Shown: positions 35,708 to 43,741 of the stretch, one piece after another
Numbering within the stretch: the stretch's first letter is position 1
Layout: each line of letters begins with the position of its first letter
Assembly: GCF_010730055.1 (NCBI RefSeq)
Contig: NZ_AP022575.1
Span: 2,480,001 to 2,544,000, forward strand
Source of the DNA: Mycobacterium shinjukuense
Lineage (GTDB): Bacteria; Actinomycetota; Actinomycetes; Mycobacteriales; Mycobacteriaceae
Reading direction: 5' to 3'
Length of the DNA: 64,000 nucleotides
Notes under the pieces: generated by a model
Database searches by the model: none
Seen by the model: only the letters and a program-made list of their open reading frames with translations
Told to the model about the DNA's origin: nothing
Program-made: the position numbers and the translations under genes

Positions 35708-37285
35708 TCACATCCGGAAAACGCCGTAGCCGACCTGCTCCATCGGGGCGTGGGCGCACACCGACAGAGCAAGTCCGACAACCATTCTGGTATCGGCGGG
35801 GTCGATGATGCCATCGTCCCACAGCCGCGCGGTCGAGTAGTAGGGGTTGCCCTGGTCCTCGTACTGCGCACGGATGGGCGCCTTGAACGATTCCTCCTCG
35901 TCGGCCGACCAGGGTGTGCCAGCCGCTGCCAGCTGCTCGCCGCGCACGGTCGCCAGCACCGACGCCGCCTGCTCGCCACCCATCACCGAGATGCGCGCGT
36001 TGGGCCACATCCACAGGAAGCGGGGCGAGTACGCCCGGCCGCACATCGAATAGTTGCCCGCGCCATAGGATCCGCCGATCACGACGGTCAGCTTCGGCAC
36101 GCGGGCACACGCCACCGCGGTGACCATCTTGGCGCCGTGCTTGGCAATGCCGCCGGCCTCGTAGTCACGGCCGACCATGAAGCCGGCGATGTTCTGCAGG
36201 AACAGCAGCGGGATCTTTCGCTTGTCGCACAGCTCGATGAAATGTGCTCCCTTGAGCGCGGATTCGCCGAACAACACCCCGTTGTTGGCGACGATCCCGA
36301 CGGGGTGGCCGTGGATGCGGGCGAACGCGGTCACCAAGGTCGTGCCGTATTTGGCTTTGAATTCGCTGAATTCGCTGCCGTCGACCATCCGGACGATCAC
36401 CTCGTGGACGTCATAGGGGACCCGGGGATCCGGGGGCACGATGTCGTAGAGCTCGGTCTGGGCGTGTTTGGGTTCGACCGACGGGCCCACCTCCCACTGG
36501 GCGGGCTCGCGCGGGCCGAAGGTGGCCGCGATCGCGCGGACGATGCGCAGCGCGTCCTCGTCATCGGCGGCGAGGTGATCGGTGACGCCGGATATTCGCG
36601 AGTGCAGGTCGCCACCGCCCAGTTCTTCGGCCGTGACGATCTCGCCGGTGGCCGCCTTCACCAGGGGCGGACCGCCGAGGAAGATCGTGCCCTGCTCGCG
36701 GACGATGACGGCCTCGTCGCTCATCGCCGGCACGTAGGCCCCGCCCGCCGTGCACGAGCCGAGCACGGCCGCCACCTGCGGGATACCCCTGGCGCTCATC
36801 GTCGCCTGGTTGTAGAAGATGCGCCCGAAGTGCTCGCGGTCCGGGAACACTTCGTCCTGGCGCGGCAGGAAGGCACCGCCGGAGTCCACCAGGTAGATGC
36901 ACGGCAGCCGATTCTGCAGCGCAACCTCCTGGGCGCGCAGGTGCTTCTTGACCGTCATCGGGTAGTAGGTGCCGCCCTTGACGGTCGCGTCGTTGGCGAC
37001 GATCACGCACTCGCGACCGGACACCCGGCCGATCCCGGTGATAATGCCCGCACCCGGGGATTCGTCGTCGTACATGCCACCGGCGGCCAGCGGGGCGAGC
37101 TCCAAAAACGGGCTGCCCGGGTCGAGCAGGCGGTCCACCCGTTCGCGGGGTAGCAGCTTGCCGCGGCTGACGTGTCGCTCCCGGGCCCGTTCATTGCCGC
37201 CCAGGGCCGCGACCGCCAGCTTGGCGTTCAACTCCGCCACCAGCCGGCGATGCTCGTCGGCGAACGAGGGCGCGATAGTGTTCAC
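35708..37285 (-). CDS. accD1: Acyl-CoA carboxylase beta chain (carboxyltransferase), methylcrotonyl-CoA type
   Basis: A 525-residue carboxyltransferase with two crotonase-like halves. RERHVSRGKLLPRERVDRLL, CVIVANDATVKGGTYYPMTV and VYLVDSGGAFLPRQ-like sequence (reads IYLVDSGGAFLPRQDEVFPD) are in the N half; the C half has RIHGHPVGIVANNGVLFGES, LQNIAGFMVGRDYEAGGIAK and GGSYGAGNYSMCGRAYSPRF. These match MCC-type beta subunits (Rv2502c, 529). Forms the AccA1-AccD1 complex. The ATG at 37285 overlaps the scoB stop by 4 bases. Confidence 0.96.
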   Translation of the reverse strand: MNTIAPSFADEHRRLVAELNAKLAVAALGGNERARERHVSRGKLLPRERVDRLLDPGSPFLELAPLAAGGMYDDESPGAGIITGIGRVSGRECVIVANDATVKGGTYYPMTVKKHLRAQEVALQNRLPCIYLVDSGGAFLPRQDEVFPDREHFGRIFYNQATMSARGIPQVAAVLGSCTAGGAYVPAMSDEAVIVREQGTIFLGGPPLVKAATGEIVTAEELGGGDLHSRISGVTDHLAADDEDALRIVRAIAATFGPREPAQWEVGPSVEPKHAQTELYDIVPPDPRVPYDVHEVIVRMVDGSEFSEFKAKYGTTLVTAFARIHGHPVGIVANNGVLFGESALKGAHFIELCDKRKIPLLFLQNIAGFMVGRDYEAGGIAKHGAKMVTAVACARVPKLTVVIGGSYGAGNYSMCGRAYSPRFLWMWPNARISVMGGEQAASVLATVRGEQLAAAGTPWSADEEESFKAPIRAQYEDQGNPYYSTARLWDDGIIDPADTRMVVGLALSVCAHAPMEQVGYGVFRM

Positions 37286-37938
37286 CGACTCGCCACGTCC
37301 TCAAGCACAAGCGGCGGTTCGGTTTTCGCGACGACCTCGTCGACCGATACGCCGGGGGCGGTCTCGATCAGGCGCAGGCCGTCGATGCAGACGTCGATGA
37401 CCGCGAGCTCGGTGACAATGCGGTCGACACAGCCCACGCCGGTCAGCGGCAGGGTGCAGCGTTCGAGGATCTTCGGGCTGCCGTCCTTGGCGGTGTGCTC
37501 CATCATCACGATCACCTTGCGGGCACCGTGCACCAGATCCATCGCGCCGCCCATGCCTTTGACCATCTTGCCCGGGATCATCCAGTTGGCCAGATCACCG
37601 GAAGCCGAAACCTGCATGGCCCCAAGCACCGCGACGTCGAGATGGCCGCCGCGAATGATTCCGAACGAGGTCGACGAACTGAAGAACGCGGCACCCGGCA
37701 GCGTGGTGACCGTCTCCTTGCCCGCATTGATCAGGTCGGCATCCACGTCCTCACGCCGAGGGTAGGGGCCGACACCGAGGATCCCATTCTCCGAATGCAA
37801 GACGACATGCACGCCCTCCGGTATGTGGTTGGGAATCAGGGTGGGCATGCCGATGCCGAGGTTGACGTATTGGCCGTCCTTGAACTCGGCCGCCACCCGC
37901 GCGGCCATGTCTTCCCTGCTCCAGCCGATGCCGCTCAT
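37282..37938 (-). CDS. scoB: Succinyl-CoA:3-ketoacid CoA-transferase subunit B
   Basis: A 218-residue family I CoA-transferase beta subunit, same length as Rv2503c. YVNLGIGMPTLIPNHIPEGV is the N-terminal signature and LHSENGILGVGPYPRRED holds the catalytic glutamate in SENG. The enzyme moves CoA from succinyl-CoA to acetoacetate, using the acetoacetate released by the HMG-CoA lyase step of the same cluster. The start overlaps the scoA stop by 4 bases. Confidence 0.96.
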   Translation of the reverse strand: MSGIGWSREDMAARVAAEFKDGQYVNLGIGMPTLIPNHIPEGVHVVLHSENGILGVGPYPRREDVDADLINAGKETVTTLPGAAFFSSSTSFGIIRGGHLDVAVLGAMQVSASGDLANWMIPGKMVKGMGGAMDLVHGARKVIVMMEHTAKDGSPKILERCTLPLTGVGCVDRIVTELAVIDVCIDGLRLIETAPGVSVDEVVAKTEPPLVLEDVASR

Positions 37939-38681
37939 TGGCGCACCGTTTCTTTCTCGATCCGCTTGGCGGGATTGGGCACATGCACCAGCCGCTGCAC
38001 GAACACGCCAGGGGTGTGCACCGCGGCCGGGTCGATCTCCCCGGGCTCGACAAGGTGTTCCACCTCGGCGATGGTGATCCGCCCGGCGGCCGCGCACTCG
38101 GGATTGAAGTTGCCGGCCGCATGCCGGTACACCAGGTTGCCGTGCCGGTCACCCTTCCAGGCATGCACCAGGGCGAAGTCCGTGCGAATCGCCCGTTCGA
38201 GAACGTAGGTGACCCCGTCGAACTCGCGGGTCTCCTTGGGGGGCGACATCTCCGCGACCGCACCGGAGGCGTCGTACCGCCACGGCAATCCTCCGTCGGC
38301 GATCTGGGTACCTACCCCGGCCGGGGTATAGAAGGCCGGTATGCCCATGCCGCCGGCGCGCAGCCGCTCGGCCAAGGTGCCCTGCGGGGTCAGTTCCACC
38401 TCGAGTTCGCCGGAGAGGAACTGGCGAGCAAACTCTTTGTTCTCGCCCACGTAAGAAGAGATGGTCCGGCGAATGCGCTTGCGGTCCAACAATACTCCAA
38501 GGCCCACGCCGTCGATACCGCAGTTGTTGGACACCGTCACCAGATCACTCACCCCGCTTTCGGCCAACGCGGCGATCAGCGCGTCGGGGATGCCGCACAG
38601 CCCGAACCCCCCGACCGCCAGGGACGACCCGTCGGTTATGTCCGCAACCGCCTCCGCAGCGGTGGCCACCACCTTGTCCAT
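37935..38681 (-). CDS. scoA: Succinyl-CoA:3-ketoacid CoA-transferase subunit A
   Basis: A 248-residue CoA-transferase alpha subunit, equal in length to Rv2504c. DGSSLAVGGFGLCGIPDALI is the oxyanion glycine motif, VSNNCGIDGVGLGVLLDRKR and ISSYVGENKEFARQFLSGEL follow. It is the first gene of the long scoA-to-bkdC transcription unit. The ribosome binding site GAGGAG lies before ATG 38681. A perfect 16-bp palindrome is 33 bases upstream of the start, placing the whole unit under the probable BkaR operator. Confidence 0.96.
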   Translation of the reverse strand: MDKVVATAAEAVADITDGSSLAVGGFGLCGIPDALIAALAESGVSDLVTVSNNCGIDGVGLGVLLDRKRIRRTISSYVGENKEFARQFLSGELEVELTPQGTLAERLRAGGMGIPAFYTPAGVGTQIADGGLPWRYDASGAVAEMSPPKETREFDGVTYVLERAIRTDFALVHAWKGDRHGNLVYRHAAGNFNPECAAAGRITIAEVEHLVEPGEIDPAAVHTPGVFVQRLVHVPNPAKRIEKETVRQ

Positions 38682-38713
38682 TACCGCAGAGTCTCCTCGC
38701 CGTCGGGCTTTCA

Positions 38714-38729
38714 GTTAATGGCCATTAAC
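38714..38729. promoter_or_regulatory. Probable BkaR operator 1 (scoA-bkdC unit)
   Basis: GTTAATGGCCATTAAC is a perfect 16-bp palindrome, 33 bases upstream of the scoA start. It shares GTTA-N8-TAAC with two sites between fadD35 and bkaR. A TTGTCA hexamer upstream on the minus strand could be the -35 box. The protein-site link is inferred from position. Confidence 0.75.
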
Positions 38730-38789
38730 CGGAGGTGACAATACCACCGCCCGCCGGACGCGTCCAGAGACGGCGGCAGCACGCAGCGC

Positions 38790-40409
38790 TCAGGCCTGGC
38801 CGCGCAGGTGCTCCATCGCCTGTCGGCGCATCTCCACCTTGCGCACCTTGCCCGTCACGGTCATCGGGAACTCGTCGACGATCCACAGATACCGCGGGAT
38901 CTTGAACGTGGCGATCCGGCCTGTACAGAAGTCGCGCAACCGCTCAACGGTCAGCTCCGGTGCCCCGTCGCGCAGTTTGACCACCGCCATGAGCTCCTCG
39001 CCGTAGCGTTCATCGGGCACCCCGATGACGTGGCCGTCCACGATATCGGGATGGGTGTGCAGGAATTCCTCGATCTCGCGGGGCGAAATGTTCTCACCAC
39101 CGCGAACGACGATGTCCTTGATCCGACCGGTGATCCGCACGTACCCGTAGGTGTCCATCGCGGCCAGATCTCCGGTGTGCATCCAGCCCTCGGCGTCGAC
39201 CACCTCCGCGGTCTTGGCCGGGTCATTCCAATAGCCGGCCATCACCGAATAGCCGCGCGTGCAGAACTCTCCGGGCACTCCGCGCGCCACGGTCTGACCG
39301 GTGGCCGGGTCCACCACCTTGATCTCCAGATGCGGGCCCACCCGGCCGACCGTGCCCACGCGTTGCTGAAGCGAATCGTCGGTGCGTGTCTGGGTGGCAA
39401 CGGGTGATGTCTCGGTCATGCCGTAGCAGATCGACACCTCGGGCATGTGCATGCGCTCGATCACCTGGCGCATCACCTCGACCGGGCACGGCGAGCCCGC
39501 CATGATCCCGGTGCGCAGGCTGCTCAGCTGGTAGTCGGCGAAATCCGGCAGACCGAGTTCGGCGATGAACATCGTCGGCACCCCGTAGAGGCTGGTACAT
39601 CGCTGCGTCTGCACCGCCCGCAGGGTGGCGGCGGGATCGAAGCCGGCCGCCGGAATCACCATGCAGGCACCGTGGCTGGTGGCAGCCAGATTGCCCATCA
39701 CCATGCCGAAGCAGTGATAGAACGGCACCGGGATGCAGATCCGATCGTGTGCGGTGTATCCGAGCAGCTCACCTACCAGGTAGCCGTTGTTGAGGATGTT
39801 GCGGTGGCTCAGCGTGACGCCCTTGGGATATCCCGTTGTGCCGGAGGTGTATTGGATATTGACAGGATCGCGGCTGTCCAGCGACGCCGCTATCTTCCGC
39901 AATGCCGGCAGGTCGGTATCCGCGCCGACCAGCGCTTCCCAGCGATCGCTGCCCAGCAACACCGTATGTTCTAGGTCCGGGCAATTCGGCGCCACCTCGG
40001 TCAGCATCGTCGCGTAGTCCGCATCCTTGAAACCTTGTGCGGCGATCACCATCACGACGCCGGATTGCCGGAGCGCGTATTCCAATTCGCGGGCTCGATA
40101 GGCGGGGTTGATAGTCACCAAGATCGCGCCGATCTCCGCGGTCGCGTATTGGACAAGGACCCACTCCCACCGGTTCGGCGCCCAGATCCCCACCCGATCG
40201 CCCGCGCCGATCCCCGCCCGGATCAACCCCGTCGCCAAATGGCGCACGTCCGCCAGCAGTTCGGCGTAACTCCACCGCCGCCCCGCCGCGACGTCGACGA
40301 GTGCGTCCCGCTGTGGGTATGCGCCGGCGGTGACCGCCAAGTTGGCGCCGATCGTCATCTCGAGCAGGCCGGGTGTTGTCGGACCGCGGTCATAGGAAAG
40401 GTCTGCCAC
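38790..40409 (-). CDS. fadD35: Acyl-CoA synthetase FadD35
   Basis: A 539-residue ANL-superfamily ligase activating carboxylic acids to acyl-CoA through acyl-adenylate. IQYTSGTTGYPKGVTLSHRN is the P-loop-like A3 motif; SICYGMTETSPVATQTRTDD is A5; GWMHTGDLAAMDTYGYVRIT and GRIKDIVVRGGENISPREIE are A7/A8; the C-terminal catalytic lysine lies in PMTVTGKVRKVEMRR. Start is GTG 40409 after GGCGGAG. The substrate is unknown; medium-chain or branched acids fit the cluster. It has its own promoter region with two GTTA-N8-TAAC palindromes shared with divergent bkaR. Corresponds to Rv2505c. Confidence 0.95.
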   Translation of the reverse strand: MADLSYDRGPTTPGLLEMTIGANLAVTAGAYPQRDALVDVAAGRRWSYAELLADVRHLATGLIRAGIGAGDRVGIWAPNRWEWVLVQYATAEIGAILVTINPAYRARELEYALRQSGVVMVIAAQGFKDADYATMLTEVAPNCPDLEHTVLLGSDRWEALVGADTDLPALRKIAASLDSRDPVNIQYTSGTTGYPKGVTLSHRNILNNGYLVGELLGYTAHDRICIPVPFYHCFGMVMGNLAATSHGACMVIPAAGFDPAATLRAVQTQRCTSLYGVPTMFIAELGLPDFADYQLSSLRTGIMAGSPCPVEVMRQVIERMHMPEVSICYGMTETSPVATQTRTDDSLQQRVGTVGRVGPHLEIKVVDPATGQTVARGVPGEFCTRGYSVMAGYWNDPAKTAEVVDAEGWMHTGDLAAMDTYGYVRITGRIKDIVVRGGENISPREIEEFLHTHPDIVDGHVIGVPDERYGEELMAVVKLRDGAPELTVERLRDFCTGRIATFKIPRYLWIVDEFPMTVTGKVRKVEMRRQAMEHLRGQA

Positions 40410-40429
40410 AGCTTCTCCGCCCGTACGGA

Positions 40430-40445
40430 GTTAACAGTCAATAAC
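40430..40445. promoter_or_regulatory. Probable BkaR operator 2 (fadD35 side)
   Basis: GTTAACAGTCAATAAC keeps the GTTA-N8-TAAC half-sites. It lies 20 bases upstream of the fadD35 GTG and 25 bases centre-to-centre from operator 3. Position over the likely fadD35 promoter fits repression. Confidence 0.65.
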
Positions 40446-40454
40446 TCGTGCTAC

Positions 40455-40470
40455 GTTAGTGACGGTTAAC
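40455..40470. promoter_or_regulatory. Probable BkaR operator 3 (bkaR side)
   Basis: GTTAGTGACGGTTAAC keeps GTTA-N8-TAAC. TACGTT (40452-40457) overlapping its left edge could be the bkaR -10 box, so the site would give autorepression. Confidence 0.65.
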
Positions 40471-40506
40471 CGAAGTGTCCAGGACGAGTTGGGTACGGAG
40501 GCCGTC

Positions 40507-41148
40507 ATGACAGTGTCCGACTCGTACGGCCGGTTGGGCCAGCCGGAGGCCCCAAATCGTCGCAGCCAGTTGAAGTCCAACCGGCGGCTGCAACTTCTGT
40601 CGGCCGCCGAACGGCTCTTTGCCGAACGTGGATTTCTGGCGGTGCGGCTGGAGGACATCGGCGCCGCGGCCGGCGTCAGCGGCCCAGCGATCTACCGGCA
40701 CTTCCCCAACAAGGAGTCGCTGCTGGTCGAGCTGCTGGTGGGGATCAGCGCCCGGCTACTTGCCGGTGCCCGCCAGGTGACGGCCCGCAGCTCTGACGCC
40801 GCGACGGCCCTGGCCGGCTTGATCGATTTTCACCTCGACTTTGCGCTGGGCGAGCCGGATCTCATCCGGATCCAAGACCGTGACCTTGCGCATTTGCCCG
40901 CGGCCGCCGAGCGGCAGGTGCGCAGGGCACAGCGGCAGTATGTGGAGGTGTGGGTCGGCGTGCTGCGCGAGCTGAAACCCGATCTGGCCGAGGCTGACGC
41001 GCGCCTGATGGCGCATGCGGCGTTCGGGCTGTTGAACTCCACCCCGCACAGCATGAAATCGGCCGATACCAAGCCGGCGCGCATGGCGCGTTCCCGCGCC
41101 GTCATGAGAGCGATGACGATCGCCGCGCTCATGGCCGCCGGTGAGTAG
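40507..41148 (+). CDS. bkaR: TetR-family repressor of branched-chain keto acid catabolism (BkaR)
   Basis: A 213-residue TetR protein. The N-terminal helix-turn-helix is SAAERLFAERGFLAVRLEDI, GAAAGVSGPAIYRHFPNKES; the remaining three-quarters is the helical ligand-binding domain. ATG 40507 follows ACGGAGG, which decides it over an upstream in-frame GTG at 40459. The homologue Rv2506 (BkaR) was reported to repress the branched-chain keto acid operon; the ligand is likely a pathway acyl-CoA. Divergent from fadD35, with two palindromes between them and one before scoA. Confidence 0.94.
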   Translation: MTVSDSYGRLGQPEAPNRRSQLKSNRRLQLLSAAERLFAERGFLAVRLEDIGAAAGVSGPAIYRHFPNKESLLVELLVGISARLLAGARQVTARSSDAATALAGLIDFHLDFALGEPDLIRIQDRDLAHLPAAAERQVRRAQRQYVEVWVGVLRELKPDLAEADARLMAHAAFGLLNSTPHSMKSADTKPARMARSRAVMRAMTIAALMAAGE

Positions 41149-41284
41149 ACCTGCCGATCTGCCCGGAAATGCAGGAATGACATATTGGGCGAAAGGCGCA
41201 TCTGATCGACACAGCAACGCCAAATTTCATGGCCCCCACCCCGCTCCTGCATGGCCGCGCGTTGAAGTAGACGGTTCGTCAGCG

Positions 41285-41347
41285 CTTGTTGAGGAAACTG
41301 CGCGGGCCAGCCCGCTGATGTCAACACTTGTTGAAGATTTCCGCGGG
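41285..41347 (+). repeat. Imperfect direct repeat upstream of the Rv2507 homologue
   Basis: CTTGTTGAGGAAACTGCGCG (41285 on) and CTTGTTGAAGATTTCCGCGG (41327 on) are imperfect copies, both ending in GCGGGC, 42 bases apart in a 267-base gap between bkaR and the next gene. Could be tandem regulator sites or chance. Nothing else is recognised in this gap. Confidence 0.35.
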
Positions 41348-41415
41348 CGGAGGTCGTCGGGGCAGACATCCGCCCGATGGCCCGGCGACGGTACCCTGCA
41401 ACCCATGAGGTGGAC

Positions 41416-42204
41416 ATGAACGATCCACGTCGACCCCAACGGTTTGATCCCCAACCGTCGGGTACAGGACCGTCGGGACCGCACGGTTCGCAGAATCCGC
41501 CGCCCACCGACCCGGCCTATGCCGGCCAAGCACCCTACGCACCCACCTACAGCGGTTATCTTCCGCCGTGGGCACGGGACCCGAACGCGCCGAACCCGAC
41601 CCAATGGCTACCGCAGTACTGGCAGCAGGACCAGACGCCGCCCGGCGAATTTCCTCCCGACGGGCTGGCTCCGCCGCCGCACGCCTCGGGAGCGCCGCGC
41701 TGGTTGTGGGTCGCCGCCGGCGCCGCGGTGTTGCTGGTTGTCGGGTTGGTCATTGCGCTGGTCGTCGCCAACGGTTCGGCGAAAAACCAGACCGCGCTCG
41801 AGCCGCTGCCCCCGATGCCCGCACCGAGTTCGACACTCCCGACCCTGACCACCAGGACATCGCCCGCACCCAGCGCCGCGCCGGCGCCCACGACGAGCGG
41901 CTCGGGGACCACCACCGAGACCACCGTCGCCGGCGCCTTGCAGACCGTTGTCTACACCGTGACCGGCGAGGGCCGCGCGATCAGCGTCACCTACCTGGAT
42001 ACCGGCGGTGTCATCCAAACCGAGTTCAACGTGTCGCTGCCGTGGAGCAAAGCAGTCAGCCTGCCGACGACGGCCGCTCACCCGGCGAACGTCACCATCG
42101 TCAATATCGGCCACAACGTCACCTGCTCGATCACCGTGGCCGGGGTTCAGGTACGCCAGCGCACCGGAATGGGCTTGACGTTCTGCGACGTCCCCGAAAA
42201 CTAA
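41416..42204 (+). CDS. Proline-rich single-pass membrane protein with MmpS-like C-terminal domain (Rv2507 homologue)
   Basis: A 262-residue protein. The N-terminal 95 residues are Pro/Gln/Tyr-rich and disordered (PQPSGTGPSGPHGSQNPPPT). A transmembrane helix WLWVAAGAAVLLVVGLVIAL (about 97-116) is followed by a Thr/Ser/Pro-rich linker and an extracytoplasmic beta-rich domain (LQTVVYTVTGEGRAISVTYL, TEFNVSLPWSKAVSL, NVTCSITVAGVQVRQRTGMG) like MmpS/transport-accessory domains, with two cysteines that could pair. ATG 41416 has GAGGTGG upstream. It ends four bases before the convergent MFS gene. Function unknown. Confidence 0.88.
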   Translation: MNDPRRPQRFDPQPSGTGPSGPHGSQNPPPTDPAYAGQAPYAPTYSGYLPPWARDPNAPNPTQWLPQYWQQDQTPPGEFPPDGLAPPPHASGAPRWLWVAAGAAVLLVVGLVIALVVANGSAKNQTALEPLPPMPAPSSTLPTLTTRTSPAPSAAPAPTTSGSGTTTETTVAGALQTVVYTVTGEGRAISVTYLDTGGVIQTEFNVSLPWSKAVSLPTTAAHPANVTIVNIGHNVTCSITVAGVQVRQRTGMGLTFCDVPEN

Positions 42205-42208
42205 AGGC

Positions 42209-43543
42209 CTAAGGCGTATCGACTGCCACCGCGCCACCGTGCCGCGGAACCCGTACTCGCAGCATGAGCAGCAGGCCTGCGGTCAGCACCAGGCATATCC
42301 CGCCCAGGCCGGCGCGGACCGCGTGGAACACGTCGACGAAGACGGAGAACAACCAGGGCGCCACGAACGACACCGCGCGGCCGGTCATCGTGTAGAGACC
42401 GAAGGCCACCCCCTCCTTGCCGTGCTGAGCCATGTGCAGCAACAGCGCGCGTGCCGACGACTGCGACGGGCCGATGAACAGACACAGCAGCAGTCCGCAC
42501 ACCCAATACGCCTTCGGGCCCGACAGCGTCATCAACGTGAGCGCCGAGGTGATGATCGCCGCCAGGGACCCGACGATGACCGGTTTGGATCCGATCCGGT
42601 GGTCGACAAACCCGCCCAGCGCGGCGCCCAGCGCCGCCACCACGCTTCCGGCCACACCAAATATCAGGACGTCGGCCTGGGTGAGGTCGAATGCGTTGAC
42701 GCCCAGCACCGCACCGAAGGCGAAGATCGCCGCCAGCCCGTCGCGGAAGACCGCACTGGCCACCAGGAAATAGACCAGGTTGCGGTCGCGTCGCCACTCC
42801 GCGGTGATCTCCGCCCACAGCTTGCGATAACCGCCCAGCATGCTGGTCGGCGGCTGGGCCACCTCCCCACGATCGGGTAGCCGGTGTGCCAGCAACAGCA
42901 ACGGCATCGCCAACATCGCCAGCCATCCCGCTGCCATCAACATCGCCGCCCGCACATTGAGGCCGTCCGCCGCGGGCAGGTGCAGCAGCCCACGTTCGGG
43001 GCCGGTGCCTGAGATGAAACCCAGATAGACCACCAGCAGCAACACGACGCTGCCGACATACCCCGACGCCCACCCGAGGCCGGAGATCCGGCCCGCGGTC
43101 TGCGGGGTGGAAAGTTGGCGCAGCATCGCGTTGTACGGGACGCTGGCCAGTTCGCTGCATGCCGCCGTGGCCGCCAGCAGCACCAGCCCGGCCCACAGGT
43201 AGCGGGGGTCGTCGCGGATCAGGAACATCGCGCAAGTCAGCACAACCGCGGTGACGGTCAGCACGGCCAGGGCTCCGCGACGACGGTGCGGGGATTCCAC
43301 CCACACGCCGACGACCGGGGCCAACACCCCGATGGTCAACCCGGCCACGGCCCCCGCACGACCCAACCAACTCGCCGGTGAGCTGCCGCCGGGCATTCCC
43401 TCCCCCACGGTGCTGGTCAGATAGACGGAGAACACGAACGTCGTCACGATGGCGTTGAGACCGGTGGAACCGCCATCCCACAACGCCCAGGCCACCACCC
43501 GGAACTGCGGCAGGAGGCCCGCACCTGAACCCGGGTTGTTCAT
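42209..43543 (-). CDS. MFS transporter, UMF1 type (Rv2508c homologue)
   Basis: A 444-residue integral membrane protein with about 12 hydrophobic helices. The N-terminus RVVAWALWDGGSTGLNAIVT, with its WDxG motif, and later VFRDGLAAIFAFGAVLGVN are characteristic of the UMF1/Atg22-like MFS branch. A central cytoplasmic loop (HRLPDRGEVAQPPTSMLGGY) separates the two halves. Length agrees with Rv2508c (445). ATG 43543 lies only 12 bases from a 57-bp tandem repeat array, so its promoter must be within or beyond the repeats. Substrate unknown. Confidence 0.92.
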   Translation of the reverse strand: MNNPGSGAGLLPQFRVVAWALWDGGSTGLNAIVTTFVFSVYLTSTVGEGMPGGSSPASWLGRAGAVAGLTIGVLAPVVGVWVESPHRRRGALAVLTVTAVVLTCAMFLIRDDPRYLWAGLVLLAATAACSELASVPYNAMLRQLSTPQTAGRISGLGWASGYVGSVVLLLVVYLGFISGTGPERGLLHLPAADGLNVRAAMLMAAGWLAMLAMPLLLLAHRLPDRGEVAQPPTSMLGGYRKLWAEITAEWRRDRNLVYFLVASAVFRDGLAAIFAFGAVLGVNAFDLTQADVLIFGVAGSVVAALGAALGGFVDHRIGSKPVIVGSLAAIITSALTLMTLSGPKAYWVCGLLLCLFIGPSQSSARALLLHMAQHGKEGVAFGLYTMTGRAVSFVAPWLFSVFVDVFHAVRAGLGGICLVLTAGLLLMLRVRVPRHGGAVAVDTP

Positions 43544-43555
43544 GCCCGGCACTCT

Positions 43556-43721
43556 ATGTGCATTGGTAGCGACCCGCTGCGCCCGGCTACGCCGCGCTTG
43601 CGATCGCCACGCATGTGCATTGGTAGCGACCCGCTGCGCCCGGCTACGCCGCGCTTGCGATCGCCACGCATGTGCATTGGTAGCGACCCGCTGCGCCCGG
43701 CTACGCCGCGCTTGCGATCGC
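43556..43721. repeat. Tandem repeat, 57-bp unit, about 2.9 copies (VNTR-like)
   Basis: Copies at 43556-43612 and 43613-43669 are identical; the third (43670-43721) matches for 52 bases, then diverges. The unit begins ATGTGCATTGGTAGCGACCC and ends TTGCGATCGCCACGC. It fills 166 of the 198 bases between two divergent genes. The unit length is a multiple of three and encodes 19 residues without stops in at least one frame, but codes no known protein. It resembles MIRU/VNTR-type mycobacterial minisatellites. Confidence 0.95.
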
Positions 43722-43741
43722 GCCGTGTCTACGATTGGCGC

